From the NCBI RefSeq assembly GCF_037975245.1, contig NC_092576.1, positions 17,132,111 to 17,196,110 on the forward strand: DNA of 64,000 nt, in the 5' to 3' direction. This stretch comes from Apostichopus japonicus (Eukaryota; Echinodermata; Holothuroidea; Aspidochirotida; Stichopodidae). Below are positions 15,506 through 25,359 of the stretch, one piece after another. How positions within the stretch are numbered: position 1 is the first letter of the stretch; each line of letters begins with the position of its first letter. A program made the position numbers and the translations under genes. The notes below the pieces were generated by a model. That model saw only the letters and a list, made by a program, of their open reading frames with translations, was not told the DNA's origin and did not search any database.

Positions 15506-15637
15506 ATAACAGAGATGAAGATCTTGGAAACGTTGACGTTCTTCACGCGAACGTCTTGAAGATGCCCTTGTCTTTTCAGAGAAGACTGGATATGTCCCAG
15601 TCCGATGAACATGTTGCCAAGGAAGATAATGCAAAAG
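15506..15637 (+). CDS. Repeated short exon, unit 2 (phase 1, 132 nt), unknown protein
   Basis: This is the second unit of the tandem exon array, about 690 bp after the first. The acceptor is CGTTCATAAG before 15506; the donor is AAAAG|GTTTGTAACCGAC after 15637. The 132 nt give 44 codons in the same 1-1 phase as unit 1. Key residues shared with unit 3 are D-L-G-N-V-D near the start, M-P-L-S-F-Q in the middle and D-M-S-Q near the end; H-V-A-K is shared with unit 1. A second AG (AACAG at 15508-15512) would give a different phase, so the upstream AG is preferred. The surrounding intron is duplicated as well. Confidence 0.5.
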
Positions 15638-16184
15638 GTTTGTAACCGACCAAAAAGCTAATGTTGCTACAGTATGTAATAAACAATTATAGTTCTTACT
15701 CTAAATATGATGGAGAAACAGCCAGGGCTTTGGTAGGTTATTAGAAGGAGAGAGGCAGAGGATTTAAAAAAAGGGGGATGGGAGTAGGTTTTGGACATCC
15801 AATTTCGGGTAGGATACTTTTATTTGATGATGACACATGTTTATAAAGGACTGGCTGTATTCCGGTCTGATTCCGTACATTTACTGTCAACCGGGACCTT
15901 GACCAAACGGAAATTTGTAACCGAAACAAATCGGTAAATCGTGTGAATGAAACTGGCAGTGGTCGAAATTGTGTGGCTTTTAATTTAAACTGAAACGATG
16001 ATAATCTTTATTCATATCAATCAATGAAAATAGTATTAAATATTCCTGAATGATCTGTTCGAAGAGTCAAATGATAAACATGAATATTGTATTTTGTTTC
16101 CATTTATAAGTTTATAACAAGGCTTTTCTTTCGTTGTGTTGAATGATCCTTGTTTCTAAGAAACATTGTTTGATCGTTCATTAG

Positions 16185-16310
16185 GTCATGGAGATAAAGA
16201 TCTCGGAAACGTTGATCACGAAAACGTCCCGACGATGCCGTTGTCCTTTCAGATAAGGCGGGATATGTCCCAGCCCAATACAGATGTTGCCAAGGCGGAT
16301 CATGAAAAAG
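16185..16310 (+). CDS. Repeated short exon, unit 3 (phase 1, 126 nt), unknown protein
   Basis: This is the third unit. The acceptor is GATCGTTCATTAG before 16185; the donor is AAAAAG|GTTTGTAACC after 16310. The 126 nt give 42 codons, again phase 1 at both ends and free of stops. It shares D-L-G-N-V-D, M-P-L-S-F-Q and D-M-S-Q with unit 2. The next candidate acceptor in a compatible phase is TATCTATCAG at 18109, directly before the copy B start codon, so these exons could splice in frame to the poly-UBL exon. That link is inference; no transcript is available. Confidence 0.5.
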
Positions 16311-16799
16311 GTTTGTAACCGACCAAAAAAATAATCTTGTTACAGTACGTAAGAAACAGTTATAGTTCTTAATGTAAATATGATGGAGATACAGCCACGG
16401 CTTTGGCTGGATATTGGAAGGAAGGAGCCTGAGGATGTGGGAATGGGGGTGGGGGCGGGGGGTTGGGAGTGGGTTTGGTGAATCCCATTTTAGGTTTTGG
16501 TTGGATATTGGAAGAGAGGAGGATGGAGATGTAGCAATTCGGAGGGGAGGTTGGGAGACGTCTAGCTGTGTTCCGGTCTGATAACGTGCAATTATGATCA
16601 ACTATCATCTTGACAAAACGGAATTGTAACCGAAACAAATCGGTAAATCGTGTTAATGAAATTAACTGTGGTAGATATTGTGGTGCTTTAAATTGTAACG
16701 TGGTTGAGAAATGGACGGATGGTGTGAGGTGGAATACTGGAAGAATGTCTGCTAGGGTTGTGGGAGTGAGAGGGGCGAAAATAATCATTTGAAATCACA

Positions 16800-18109
16800 G
16801 TAAGTGTTTTAGAGAAAGTAACTACTGTAATCTATACATTCATTTAACCAAATGGAGAAAATAGCAATCATTTTGGTGTGGTCAGTCAGTGATCAATGTA
16901 ATCTGTATAAACACTTAGTGCACAAGTGTTAATATCGGGGAGGGGTAGGAGTGGCACAACCGACTAAAATTTAGCCAAAATCCTGTGATTGTATTCTGTT
17001 CCATTGTATGTAAAGTAGATTGGGCTTTGCTTGTGTATGCTCACTGTATGTATACAGTGTGTCACTGAGGCCATTTGTGTATTCAACTTGAAAAAGCAAT
17101 TGATACAATACAGCATACTTTAAATATTAATATCAACATTTTGTTTTCACGTAATCTGAATAACTTATTGTTTCGTCAGACTCTATCAAACATTCATATT
17201 TTGTTTCTGTTCTGCAAAGTGTCGAAACGCTAAACGATCGTAAACTACCCAACTTGGCCAGAAAGTTATATAGTTACAGTTTTGACTTTAAAACCTCAAA
17301 AAAAGGGGATATATGAAATATAAAAAATTGATGTAAAATGAAGCATTGTGAGGGCATATTTAGAATATGAAATAGATGAAGTAGATGTCTAAGAGTACGC
17401 GAGGTCTTGCTAATAAATACTTTGTGTAAGAATTATAAACGGGGTGTACAGATGTAGTAGGGTTCCAATTCTTCCCCTGCTACATGCAAAATATCCCAGT
17501 ACTGAACCATTTACCTTGACTAACGATAGAAACTAGGGGGCAAAGGCCTCCCACCCACTCTGTCAATAATACTGATATATAGTCAGTACAAGATTCTACA
17601 AATTTCTGTGAAGATCAAAGGACGTTTGAGGTCAACAGAAAACGTTTGCAACATAAACGTACAGTGAAATTTAACTTATTTATATAGTAATGCAAGGACC
17701 TCAAAGATTACTTGTGAGTAATTTTAAACAAAATTTTAAACAAGTTCAAGAAGATGTTTTTACAGTTTTATTATATGTACCCAAAATAAAATGATTCAAG
17801 AAATCACTAAATCCTGTGATCGTCCTGTTTTACTTTATATTGGGGGCGACTTACAATTACTGTGAAATATAAAAATTTCACGCAAATGGTACCAATTATG
17901 CATTAACCTTAATTTGATGGTAACATCCTGTATGATGTGTAGTATACATGTGTCCGTTGCAATTTTATGATACATTATACGACCTACGTTTGAAACAACT
18001 GACTAAAATGAAAAATCTGCAACTTGAATCTATTACTTAAACATTACTTCTAAAAGTTTTCAACACAAAGACAAATGGCATATGTTCCCTTTTTCTATCT
18101 ATCTATCAG
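16800..18109 (+). other. 5' flank or intron upstream of copy B, shared module
   Basis: The stretch from about 16925 on recurs upstream of copy D (44450-44640, 46090-46220, 47350-47900). Its middle part also occurs at 26040-26550 and 61310-61760, where no gene copy follows directly. A pyrimidine-rich tract ending TATCTATCTATCAG at 18109 is a good 3' splice site two bases before the ATG of copy B, so part of this region is probably an intron. Confidence 0.5.
18096..18109 (+). promoter_or_regulatory. Predicted 3' splice acceptor before the copy B start codon
   Basis: A pyrimidine-rich TTTTTCTATCTATC tract ends in CAG at 18107-18109, followed by AA and ATG. Copy D has the matching TTTTTCTATCTCTCAG before its ATG at 48359. 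The acceptor leaves two bases before the ATG codon (phase 1), which matches the donors of the repeated exons upstream. Confidence 0.55.
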
Positions 18110-18111
18110 AA

Positions 18112-18467
18112 ATGGATCAGAAAAATAGTGTACAAAGCAACAGTGAATCCACAGCACAGGTTTCTCAAAAGCAAACAGAGGAACAGCAGGAATGCACAAC
18201 CGACAATCTGCAGGAGAAAACGCCCAATCAGAATCTTTCCTATGACAAATACCAATCGAGTAAAGATGTTTGCAGTGTCGAATATGTCGATGATCCAGTC
18301 GGGTGTACTACACAGGTTGCCAATCAGCATCATGAGTTAAATCACGATCCTCATCTACAAGAAAACAGCCCTAGGTTGCATTCCTCCTGGGACAAACACT
18401 CGCCAACTGTTGATGACGCAACTGCAAGACTGAGTATGATGGCGATAAATACACCTGAATCCAATGG
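18112..18467 (+). CDS. Copy B segment 1: hydrophilic N-terminal leader
   Basis: The ATG at 18112 is chosen because a splice acceptor ends two bases before it and copy D has an ATG in the same place; the frame is also open upstream to 18082. The leader is about 118 residues, rich in Gln, Asn, Ser, Glu, Asp and His, starting MDQKNSVQSNSES and including SSWDKHSP. No signal peptide, membrane segment or known domain is visible, so it is probably disordered. A 1-nt deletion in CCAATGGGCAG (copy A: CCAATGGGACAG) shifts the frame; the shifted reading stops at 18546. Copy A retains the last part of the same leader at 2-140. Confidence 0.65.
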
Positions 18468-19739
18468 GCAGAGTTTCTTAAAGATCGTACCATCTCAATT
18501 TGCATCCAGGCAGCAGATCAGAAATTTCAACTCCATGTTCAGCTGACTGATACTATTGATCAGTTAAAACATCAACTTGAAGTTGTAACACACATGCCTT
18601 CTAACATCCAGCGCCTCGTCTATTGTGGGATGCTATTACGATACAATTATACTCTTGCACATTATGAGATCAAAGACAATTCATCCGTGCAGCTACTGTC
18701 AGTTACACAGATCTTGATCTTTTACATAAACTTGTACGGTGATAAACTGTCCCTTGGAGTTAATTCAACCGATTCCATTGGAAATATTGTATCCATGATT
18801 GAATGTCAAGAATCACTGAGTAGAGGTCAGCATTGCTTAATGCTTTTTGATAGGGAGTTGGAAAAAGAGAAGTCACTAAGTGATTATAGCATCCAGGACG
18901 AATCCATCTTACAGCTCCAACCAATCCTGCTAGAAAGTATACGGATCCGTGTATTGGTTAATACTAGTAAGCAATTACTAATTGGTGCAGAACCAGAAGA
19001 TAAAATTAGCGATGTGAAATTCAAAATCCAAGATAAGGAAGGCATTCCTTACGGCCACCAGCAACTTAACGTTGAAGGCAAACAGTTAGAAGATTCTAAA
19101 CCTCTTTCTCATTACAATATTGGGAAAGGAAACATCAAATGTATTTATTTAAGCTTACATGATATCATGAAGATTGAGATAAGAACTGCTTCTGGAAGTA
19201 CAAGTACAATTGCAGTTAAAAATGATAACACCATCAAGGAGGTAAAAACGAGGATTGAAGATTTTACAAACATACCCGTTACAAGAAAACAGTTACAAGA
19301 TGAACTCACTCTCTCTGACTATAATATTGAGAATCATAGTATTTTCAGTCTCGTAAACCTTCAATTTGGACTAAGACTAACCGTTACCATTTACAGGAAC
19401 AGTTTGATTGATAAGACTGTCACTCTCGTGATGGACACTTGTGCCACAGTGCAGGACTTGAAAGACACAATCCAAGAAAATGCAGACATTCCTAGTGAGC
19501 AGCAAAGTCTTCTGTTCAATGATGAGTGCCTACTAGATGACAAATTACTTTCGGAATACAATATCAAAAATGATAGCAACTTACAGTGTGTACTAGCAAA
19601 GACGGACGGTGTGCATGTTTTTGTCGACACATTGAAAGATAAGATAGTTGTTCTTAATATTCAACCAAACGATACCATAGAGATGCTCAGATTAAAACTT
19701 CTGCTAGTCTGTGCCTTTTCTACCAGAACAGCCAACTAG
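18468..19739 (+). CDS. Copy B segment 2: ubiquitin-like domains 1-6 (part)
   Basis: After the 1-nt deletion the ancestral frame continues from 18468 with no Met until 18594. It holds UBL1, UBL2, UBL3 ([17 protein letters not shown]), UBL4 shortened by an in-frame 21-nt deletion that removes its [10 protein letters not shown] strand, UBL5 and the first half of UBL6. A 19-nt deletion after about 19700 removes the UBL6 helix end and shifts the frame; the shifted reading stops at 19737-19739. No diglycine is present in these domains. UBL2 and UBL5 are the most diverged and are placed mainly by length, spacing and the recurrent S-x-Y-x-I-x-x-x-S motif. Confidence 0.7.
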   Translation, partial: AEFLKDRTISICIQAADQKFQLHVQLTDTIDQLKHQLEVVTHMPSNIQRLVYCGMLLRYNYTLAHYEIKDNSSVQLLSVTQILIFYINLYGDKLSLGVNSTDSIGNIVSMIECQESLSRGQHCLMLFDRELEKEKSLSDYSIQDESILQLQPILLESIRIRVLVNTSKQLLIGAEPEDKISDVKFKIQDKEGIPYGHQQLNVEGKQLEDSKPLSHYNIGKGNIKCIYLSLHDIMKIEIRTASGSTSTIAVKNDNTIKEVKTRIEDFTNIPVTRKQLQDELTLSDYNIENHSIFSLVNLQFGLRLTVTIYRNSLIDKTVTLVMDTCATVQDLKDTIQENADIPSEQQSLLFNDECLLDDKLLSEYNIKNDSNLQCVLAKTDGVHVFVDTLKDKIVVLNIQPNDTIEMLRLKLLLVCAFSTRTAN

Positions 19740-19787
19740 AAAATTATAAAACTTTAACAGACTACAACATATTCAACAAATCTGTCA

Positions 19788-20945
19788 TTGTTGCTTATAG
19801 TTTGCGGCTCATGTGAGGAAAGTTCAGGGGCAAAAATTAGTCTTGATGTTGAACCTTCAGATACTGTTAGAAGTGTGAAAACTAGAATTCGAGATGAAGA
19901 GGGAATTCCCATTGATGAACAGTTGATTGACTTTGCAGGTGTGGAGTTACATGATGAAAGAACACTTTCTTATTACCATGGTATAAAACAGAGCACTATG
20001 CATCTTCGTTTACGATGTTGGAACATGGACATTTATGTAAGAACACCGACTAATAGAGCAATAATGCTCAAAGTTGAGCCTTCAGATACTATTGAAAATG
20101 TGAAATCCTATATTCACGACAAGGAAGGCATACCTACTCTTCAACAGAAGCTTATATTTGAATGTAAACAGTTAGAAGATGGCAGAACACTTTCTTATTA
20201 CAATGTTTGTAAGGGGAAAACGCTGTACTTGGTGTTACTGCCTATGGAACTTTTTGTGCAAACCTTGTGTGATAAAAAATTAACTCTGGAAGTTGATCCG
20301 TTAGATCGAATTGAAGACGTAAAATCTAAAATTCAAGAAAAGGAAGGAATTCCTCCTGATCAACAGAGATTTATTTTTGCAGGTAGACAGTTAGAAGATG
20401 GAAGAACACTTTCTGACTATAAAATTCAGCAGGAGAGCACTATTCATATGGTGTTACGGCTTAGAGGAGGTATGCAAATTTTTGTGAAAACACTTACCGG
20501 TAAAGTAATAACTCTGCCAGTTGGACCGTCAGATACCATTGATAACGTAAAATCTAAAATTCAAGACAAGGAAGGAATTCCTGCTGATCAACAGAAGATT
20601 ATTTTTGCAGGTAAACAGTTAGAAGATGAAAGAACACTTTCTGACTATAATGTTCGAATGGAGAGTACCCTGTATCTTGTCTTAAGACTACGTGGTGATG
20701 AGGAGTTGCAACCTCGTGATGATAGTATGTGCATATTCGTACAAATTATGTCGAGTAGGACAGTAAAACTAAGAGTTGATCCTCAAGAAACTATAAGCAA
20801 AGTAAAATCTAAAATTCAAGACCAGGTCGGAAATTCCCAAGATTTTAGTCAGCTAACATTTGCAGGCAAGACACTGTGTGATGGACAAACCCTTCTGTTT
20901 TATTCAATAGAAGATCAAGCAACTCTTCTGTTGGTGCCATGTTGA
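19788..20945 (+). CDS. Copy B segment 3: ubiquitin-like domains 7-11 with two near-canonical ubiquitins
   Basis: The true reading resumes near 19820 (residue 11 of this frame). UBL7 is at residues 11-78, UBL8 79-152, UBL9 153-228 (20244-20471), UBL10 229-304 (20472-20699) and UBL11 314-385. UBL9 and UBL10 are 76 residues each. UBL9 has K11, K27, K29, K33, L8, I44, H68 and V70 of ubiquitin but R48 and Q63, and ends LRLRGG directly before the Met of UBL10, which opens [14 protein letters not shown]10 keeps K48, has M63 and ends LRLRGD. A deubiquitinase could in principle cut only after UBL9. TGA 20943-20945 replaces a Ser codon of copy A. Confidence 0.8.
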   Translation: MLLIVCGSCEESSGAKISLDVEPSDTVRSVKTRIRDEEGIPIDEQLIDFAGVELHDERTLSYYHGIKQSTMHLRLRCWNMDIYVRTPTNRAIMLKVEPSDTIENVKSYIHDKEGIPTLQQKLIFECKQLEDGRTLSYYNVCKGKTLYLVLLPMELFVQTLCDKKLTLEVDPLDRIEDVKSKIQEKEGIPPDQQRFIFAGRQLEDGRTLSDYKIQQESTIHMVLRLRGGMQIFVKTLTGKVITLPVGPSDTIDNVKSKIQDKEGIPADQQKIIFAGKQLEDERTLSDYNVRMESTLYLVLRLRGDEELQPRDDSMCIFVQIMSSRTVKLRVDPQETISKVKSKIQDQVGNSQDFSQLTFAGKTLCDGQTLLFYSIEDQATLLLVPC

Positions 20946-22880
20946 TGTGAAGTCAGTCATGTATACGTAAAACCTGAATCTGGTGGATCAATGAAACTTC
21001 GATATGCACCACAAGATACAGTCGGAGCATTCAAGAGAAAAGTGCAGGACATACTAGGTGTTTCACCTAATTATCAATATTTAACATTCAATAACATACA
21101 ATTAGAAGATGGGAATACATTCTCTGACTACCAGATTCAAGGCGGATCAACTCTCTATCTATACCATCAAGGGACAATTCAAGTGATTGTAGCTCATCCA
21201 GGCAGAGATGCTCTAACTGTACATTGTCGAAGTCGTGACACTGTGCAAATCTTAAAACAGAAACTACTTTCCCAGCAGTTTTGTCTCAGTCTTTCCGGTA
21301 CTGAGCTTAAAAACGATAAATCAATATCTTCCTACAACATTAAGGCCAATACAGTTCTTCGGTTAGAGGAGGTAACAAACTTGAATAACAATGTTACTCA
21401 TGCCGTCAGTTTAGGTCAATACGAAGGAACAACAGTATGTCGTGGCACCAAGCGAGCTCTTCATGAATGTTCGGATGATGGTGCGAGCCAAACCCTTAAT
21501 GAGGCTCAATACAACAATTCCAATGTTCGACAAAACAATTCCAAACAAAACGATGGATACATCGTTCAAGTAAATTTTGGCATTAGAAATAAAATCTTTA
21601 GATTTCTTTTAACCGACGTTGAAAACTTAAGAAAGTTGAAAGAGAGGGTCTATGTAGTGGAAGGAGATGTGCATCCCGACCAGCAACGGATATACGGACG
21701 GGGCACTGAATTGATAGATGAACAAGAGCTCGTATCATCACATGTCCATGATGGTACATGTATCCTAGAACTATATTTACGCAGGTCTAAACAAATTTCT
21801 GTTCTGGTAATTGGTATGCATGGGGTACGACATAAGGTTACTGTAGATATCTTTAGTACAATTGAACAACTAAAGAAACATCTTTACTGGGAGAAAAATT
21901 TCAGTTTGGTAGGAAAGGTTTTGATGTTTAATGACAGACATCTTGATGATTCCGCTACCTTTTCAAATTACAACATAGATGACAAGTCGGTACTTTATGC
22001 ACTTGAAATACCAGAGAATCACATGAATATCAAAATTCGAATATCCACAAGGGATGTTGCTTCTGTATTAATTCATAAGTCAAAAACGATTAAAACCTTA
22101 AAATTGTTAGTTAGACAACAAACATTCATCCCCGTCAATCAGCAGGAACTAACGCTACATGGCACAGTGCTTGAAGACAACACAACATTGTTAGAATACT
22201 TCCAAGCCCAAGAGGACGGTCACATATTGACACTCTCTCTAATCCATCACATACGTATATCACTAACTGTTTGTATTAATATGTTCAAAAGTAGTGACTA
22301 CGTGGTTCAATCAGTGAACCTTCTAGGATCTGATACAATCGACATGTTAACACACATCGTTTATCAAAGGGTATTTATTCTACCAAAGCAACAACAGTTG
22401 AAGAAAAATGGTCAGATACTTGAACATAGCAAGACCTTGTCAAAGTCTAACTTAATAAACGGAGATATTATTTTCGTGGACATCTTACCACTGTGTAAGA
22501 TCACAATTAACACAGGTAAAGGACATAAGCCAGTCACAGTTGAGGTTCTGCCGAACGATACTATCAGTGAAGTGAAGGATCACTTACAAAAGGAGAGTGG
22601 GATTTCAATGTCTAATCGATGCCTACTATATGAAGGAGCTGTTCTGGAGGAACACAAGTCTGTAGACGATTACGACATTAAAGACGGTTCAGTTCTGTTC
22701 CTTTCCCAGAGACCACCAGAACTTGTTACATTAACTTTCCAGAGGACTTCAGGGGAAGTAAGTGAACTGAAATTTAATCCTCGTGATCCTGACTCAGTTC
22801 AGTGTACGATACAAAATATCATCAAAGATGAAAATGAGTCAGCTTCTAAAAGCCACGTGTATGAGTGTAAACAGTTTTAG
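20946..22880 (+). CDS. Copy B segment 4: ubiquitin-like domains 12-18 and C-terminal tail
   Basis: The frame is open right after the TGA; the first Met is at 20991. Numbered from that Met, UBL12 runs to about residue 58, UBL13 63-126, an Asn/Gln/Ser-rich linker 127-189, UBL14 190-266 ([16 protein letters not shown] core), UBL15 269-343, UBL16 345-419, UBL17 421-500, UBL18 502-575 and a tail 576-629. The linker is several residues longer than in copy A because of an extra NNSNVRQNNSKQND stretch. The C-terminus is not diglycine, so the product could not be conjugated through its end. The frame is unbroken for over 1.9 kb. Confidence 0.8.
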   Translation, partial: CEVSHVYVKPESGGSMKLRYAPQDTVGAFKRKVQDILGVSPNYQYLTFNNIQLEDGNTFSDYQIQGGSTLYLYHQGTIQVIVAHPGRDALTVHCRSRDTVQILKQKLLSQQFCLSLSGTELKNDKSISSYNIKANTVLRLEEVTNLNNNVTHAVSLGQYEGTTVCRGTKRALHECSDDGASQTLNEAQYNNSNVRQNNSKQNDGYIVQVNFGIRNKIFRFLLTDVENLRKLKERVYVVEGDVHPDQQRIYGRGTELIDEQELVSSHVHDGTCILELYLRRSKQISVLVIGMHGVRHKVTVDIFSTIEQLKKHLYWEKNFSLVGKVLMFNDRHLDDSATFSNYNIDDKSVLYALEIPENHMNIKIRISTRDVASVLIHKSKTIKTLKLLVRQQTFIPVNQQELTLHGTVLEDNTTLLEYFQAQEDGHILTLSLIHHIRISLTVCINMFKSSDYVVQSVNLLGSDTIDMLTHIVYQRVFILPKQQQLKKNGQILEHSKTLSKSNLINGDIIFVDILPLCKITINTGKGHKPVTVEVLPNDTISEVKDHLQKESGISMSNRCLLYEGAVLEEHKSVDDYDIKDGSVLFLSQRPPELVTLTFQRTSGEVSELKFNPRDPDSVQCTIQNIIKDENESASKSHVYECKQF

Positions 22881-23204
22881 CCCATAACATGACAGACATC
22901 GCGCTACATATTTACCTCACAGATGTTGTCACAAACAGATGTTGTCACAAACAGATGTTTTAAATGAATAATTCTCTACTTAATATAAGGTGAAAAAATG
23001 GAATTACTGCAAGAAAATGTGTGAAAATTTCTATAAAGTTGGCTTTACATTATGTGTCATCAGTGATTTTAATAAAGAGCAGATGTTTTTTTCGTTTATC
23101 AAACTATTCTATGTCATCATTAAATTAATTAGATTCAATACAACGTGCATTTCATGAATCAACATGAAAGTAACGTGAACCTTGAGTTAATATGTTACCT
23201 TTTC
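22881..23204 (+). other. 3' untranslated or flanking sequence of copy B
   Basis: This is homologous to the sequence after the other copies. It contains a short tandem duplication reading CAGATGTTGTCACAAA near 22921-22955 and the candidate poly(A) signal. Confidence 0.5.
23071..23076 (+). promoter_or_regulatory. Candidate poly(A) signal of copy B
   Basis: AATAAA lies about 190 nt after the stop codon, in a position matched by copies C (35928-35933) and D (50772-50777). Copy A has AATAAC here. Confidence 0.4.
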
Positions 23205-25190
23205 TTAAACTTCAAAGTTCTTGTTGGTGTTTCGTGAGAAGTATTTTAGGGTTTATATAATTTTCGGTACATTGTAATTTTAGTGACAGCTTTTTCATTC
23301 AACGTTGTGTACTGTTTCAAGGAAAACATGTTACACGTAAATGTCCAGTAGAGACCTTCAATGAAAGTTTCTGATGCATTGTCATTTTTAGTCAATTAAC
23401 ATTGTATATTTGTTATCATTTCGTGAAAGTTATTTAGTGTATAATATAATTTTCGGTACATTGTCATCTTAGTGACAGCTTTTTCATTCAACGTTGTGTA
23501 CTGTTACAAGGAAACATGTTACACGTAGATGTCCAGTAGAGACCTACAATGGAAGTTTCTGATGCATTGTCATTTTTAGTCAATTAACATTGTATATTTG
23601 TTATCATTTCGTGAAAGTTATTTAGTGTATAACATAATATTCTGTACATTGTCATTTTAGTGACAGCTTTTTCATACAACATTGTGTACTATTTCAAGGT
23701 AAATGTAACCTGTTGATGTCCAGTAGAGACCTATAGTGGATGTTGCTGATACATTGTAATATTAAGTCAATTAATATTGAATATTTGTAATAATTTCGTG
23801 GGAAGTATTTTAGTGCATAATTTTCTGAAAATTGTCATTTCAGTGACAGCTTTTCATACAATGTTGTTTTTTTTAGTGACAGTTTTTTTCATACAACGTT
23901 GTGTACTGTTACAAGGTACATGTAACATTTTGATGTCCAGTAGAGACCTACAATGGTTGTTGCTGATGCATTGTCATTGTTATTCAATTAATATTGTATA
24001 TTTGTGATAATTTCGTGAGAAGTATTTTAGTGTATAATTTCTGTACATTGTCATTTTAGTGACAGCTCTTTTATACAACGTTGTGTATTTTAGTGACAGC
24101 TTTTCTCATACACCGTTATGTACTATTACAAGGTACATGTGACCTGTTGATGTCCAGTAGAGACCAACAATGGATGTTGCTGATGCACTGTAATATTTAG
24201 TCAATTAATATTGTATATTTGTAATAATTTCGTGGGAAGTATTTTAGTGTACAACTTTCGGTCGATTGTCATTTTGGTGACAGCTTTTTCATCCAACGTT
24301 GTGTACGTTTACAAGGTACATGTAACCTGTAGTAGTGACCTAGATGAAAGATGTTGATACATTTTCTTAGTTATTCAATAACTTAATAATTTCGTGGAAA
24401 GTATTTTAGGGTATAATATAATTTTCTGTACATTGTCATTTTAGTGATAGCTTTTTCATGCAACGTTGTGTACTATTTCAAGGCACATATTACCTGTAGA
24501 ATTCCAGTAGAGACCTACAATGGATGTTGCTGATGCATTTTCATTTTCAGTCAATTAACATTGTATATTTGTTATCATCTCGTGGGAAGTATTAACAGTA
24601 AAATATAATTTTCTGTACATTGTCATTTTAGTGTCAGCGTTCTCATACAACGTTGTGTACTATGACACGGCACATATAACCTGTTGATGTCCAGTAGTGA
24701 CCTACAATGGATGTTGCTGATACATTTTCATTTTTAGTCAATTAACATTGCATATTTGTAATCATTTCGTGGAGAGTATTTTAGGGTAAAATATAATTTT
24801 CTGTACATTGTAATTTTAGTGATAACTTGTTCATCCAACGTTGTGTACTATTTCAAGGTACATGTAACCTGTTGATGTCCAGTCGAGACCTACAATGGAT
24901 GTTGCTGATGCATTTTTATTTTTAGTCAATTAACATTGTATATTTTTAATCATTTCGTGGGAAGTATTTTAGGGTAAAATGTAATTTTCTATACATTGTC
25001 TTTCAGTGACAGCTTTTTCATACAACGTTGTGTACTATTACAAGGTACATGGAACCTGTTGATGTCCAGTCGAGACCTTCAATGGATGTTGCTGTTGAAG
25101 TTTCATTTTTCGTCAATTAACATTGTATATTTGTAATCATTTCGTGGGAAGTATTTAAGGGTAAAATATAATTTTCTTTACATCTTTGTG
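23205..25190 (+). repeat. 188-bp satellite array downstream of copy B (about 10-11 units)
   Basis: GTCCAG landmarks fall at 23343, 23531, 23718 and 23935, that is 188, 187 and 217 bp apart; the longer unit carries an internal duplication of about 30 bp. The landmarks are the same as in the array after copy A. This is the longest of the four arrays. Confidence 0.85.
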
Positions 25191-25359
25191 ATTGAATCTT
25201 TAGAGCAAAGTGTTAATCAAGAATTATATTTGTAGGGGTAAGTGTTCGGTCTAGGCCAGCAGGAACGAAGGTGGTGATTACTTCAAATTATCTTTCCTGT
25301 GTGATTGAATGTTTGGATCAAGGAGTTGATTGATTGTTATATTTTTAGTGTTATTCTTA
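25191..25359. other. Truncated shared downstream block of copy B
   Basis: It starts with the same GTAGGGGTAAGTGTTCGGTC-type sequence as after copies A, C and D but breaks off near 25350, where sequence shared with 60605 begins. Compared with the copy D unit, about 7.3 kb is missing between these points. Confidence 0.55.

Larger units (their letters stand above)
14760..16790 (+). repeat. Tandem duplication of an exon plus intron unit (period about 680-690 bp, three units)
   Basis: The intron parts repeat as well as the exons. After each donor come a short AT-rich stretch, a purine-rich stretch reading as GGAGTAGGTTTAGTGAATC-like sequence, an AACCGAAACAAATCGGTAAAT-like block and a GAATGATCCTTGTTTCTAAG-like block before the next exon. 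The third unit is cut near 16720 and followed by other sequence. Minus-strand ORFs that recur here follow from the duplication and are not called as genes. Confidence 0.75.
18112..22880 (+). pseudogene. Poly-ubiquitin-like tandem array gene, copy B (most complete copy)
   Basis: This is the only copy whose whole main exon lies in the window with its start. Order: leader of about 120 residues, UBL1-13, an Asn/Gln-rich linker, UBL14-18, and a tail ending ECKQF with stop TAG 22878-22880. Lesions relative to copy A are a 1-nt deletion at about 18468, a 19-nt deletion after about 19700 followed by two 1-nt deletions near 19814-19822 (total 21 nt, so the frame returns), and a nonsense change giving TGA 20943-20945. 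A 21-nt in-frame deletion shortens UBL4. Apart from these the frame is open for more than 4 kb. It may be a young pseudogene, or some lesions may be assembly errors. UBL9 to UBL10 keeps a cleavable-looking LRLRGG-Met junction. Confidence 0.8.

Noticed and set aside
14983-16788. Several minus-strand ORFs (for example 14983-15348, 16104-16601)
   Set aside because: They recur because the intron sequence is tandemly duplicated; they are Pro/Ser-rich, differ in frame and length between units, and overlap the better supported plus-strand exons.
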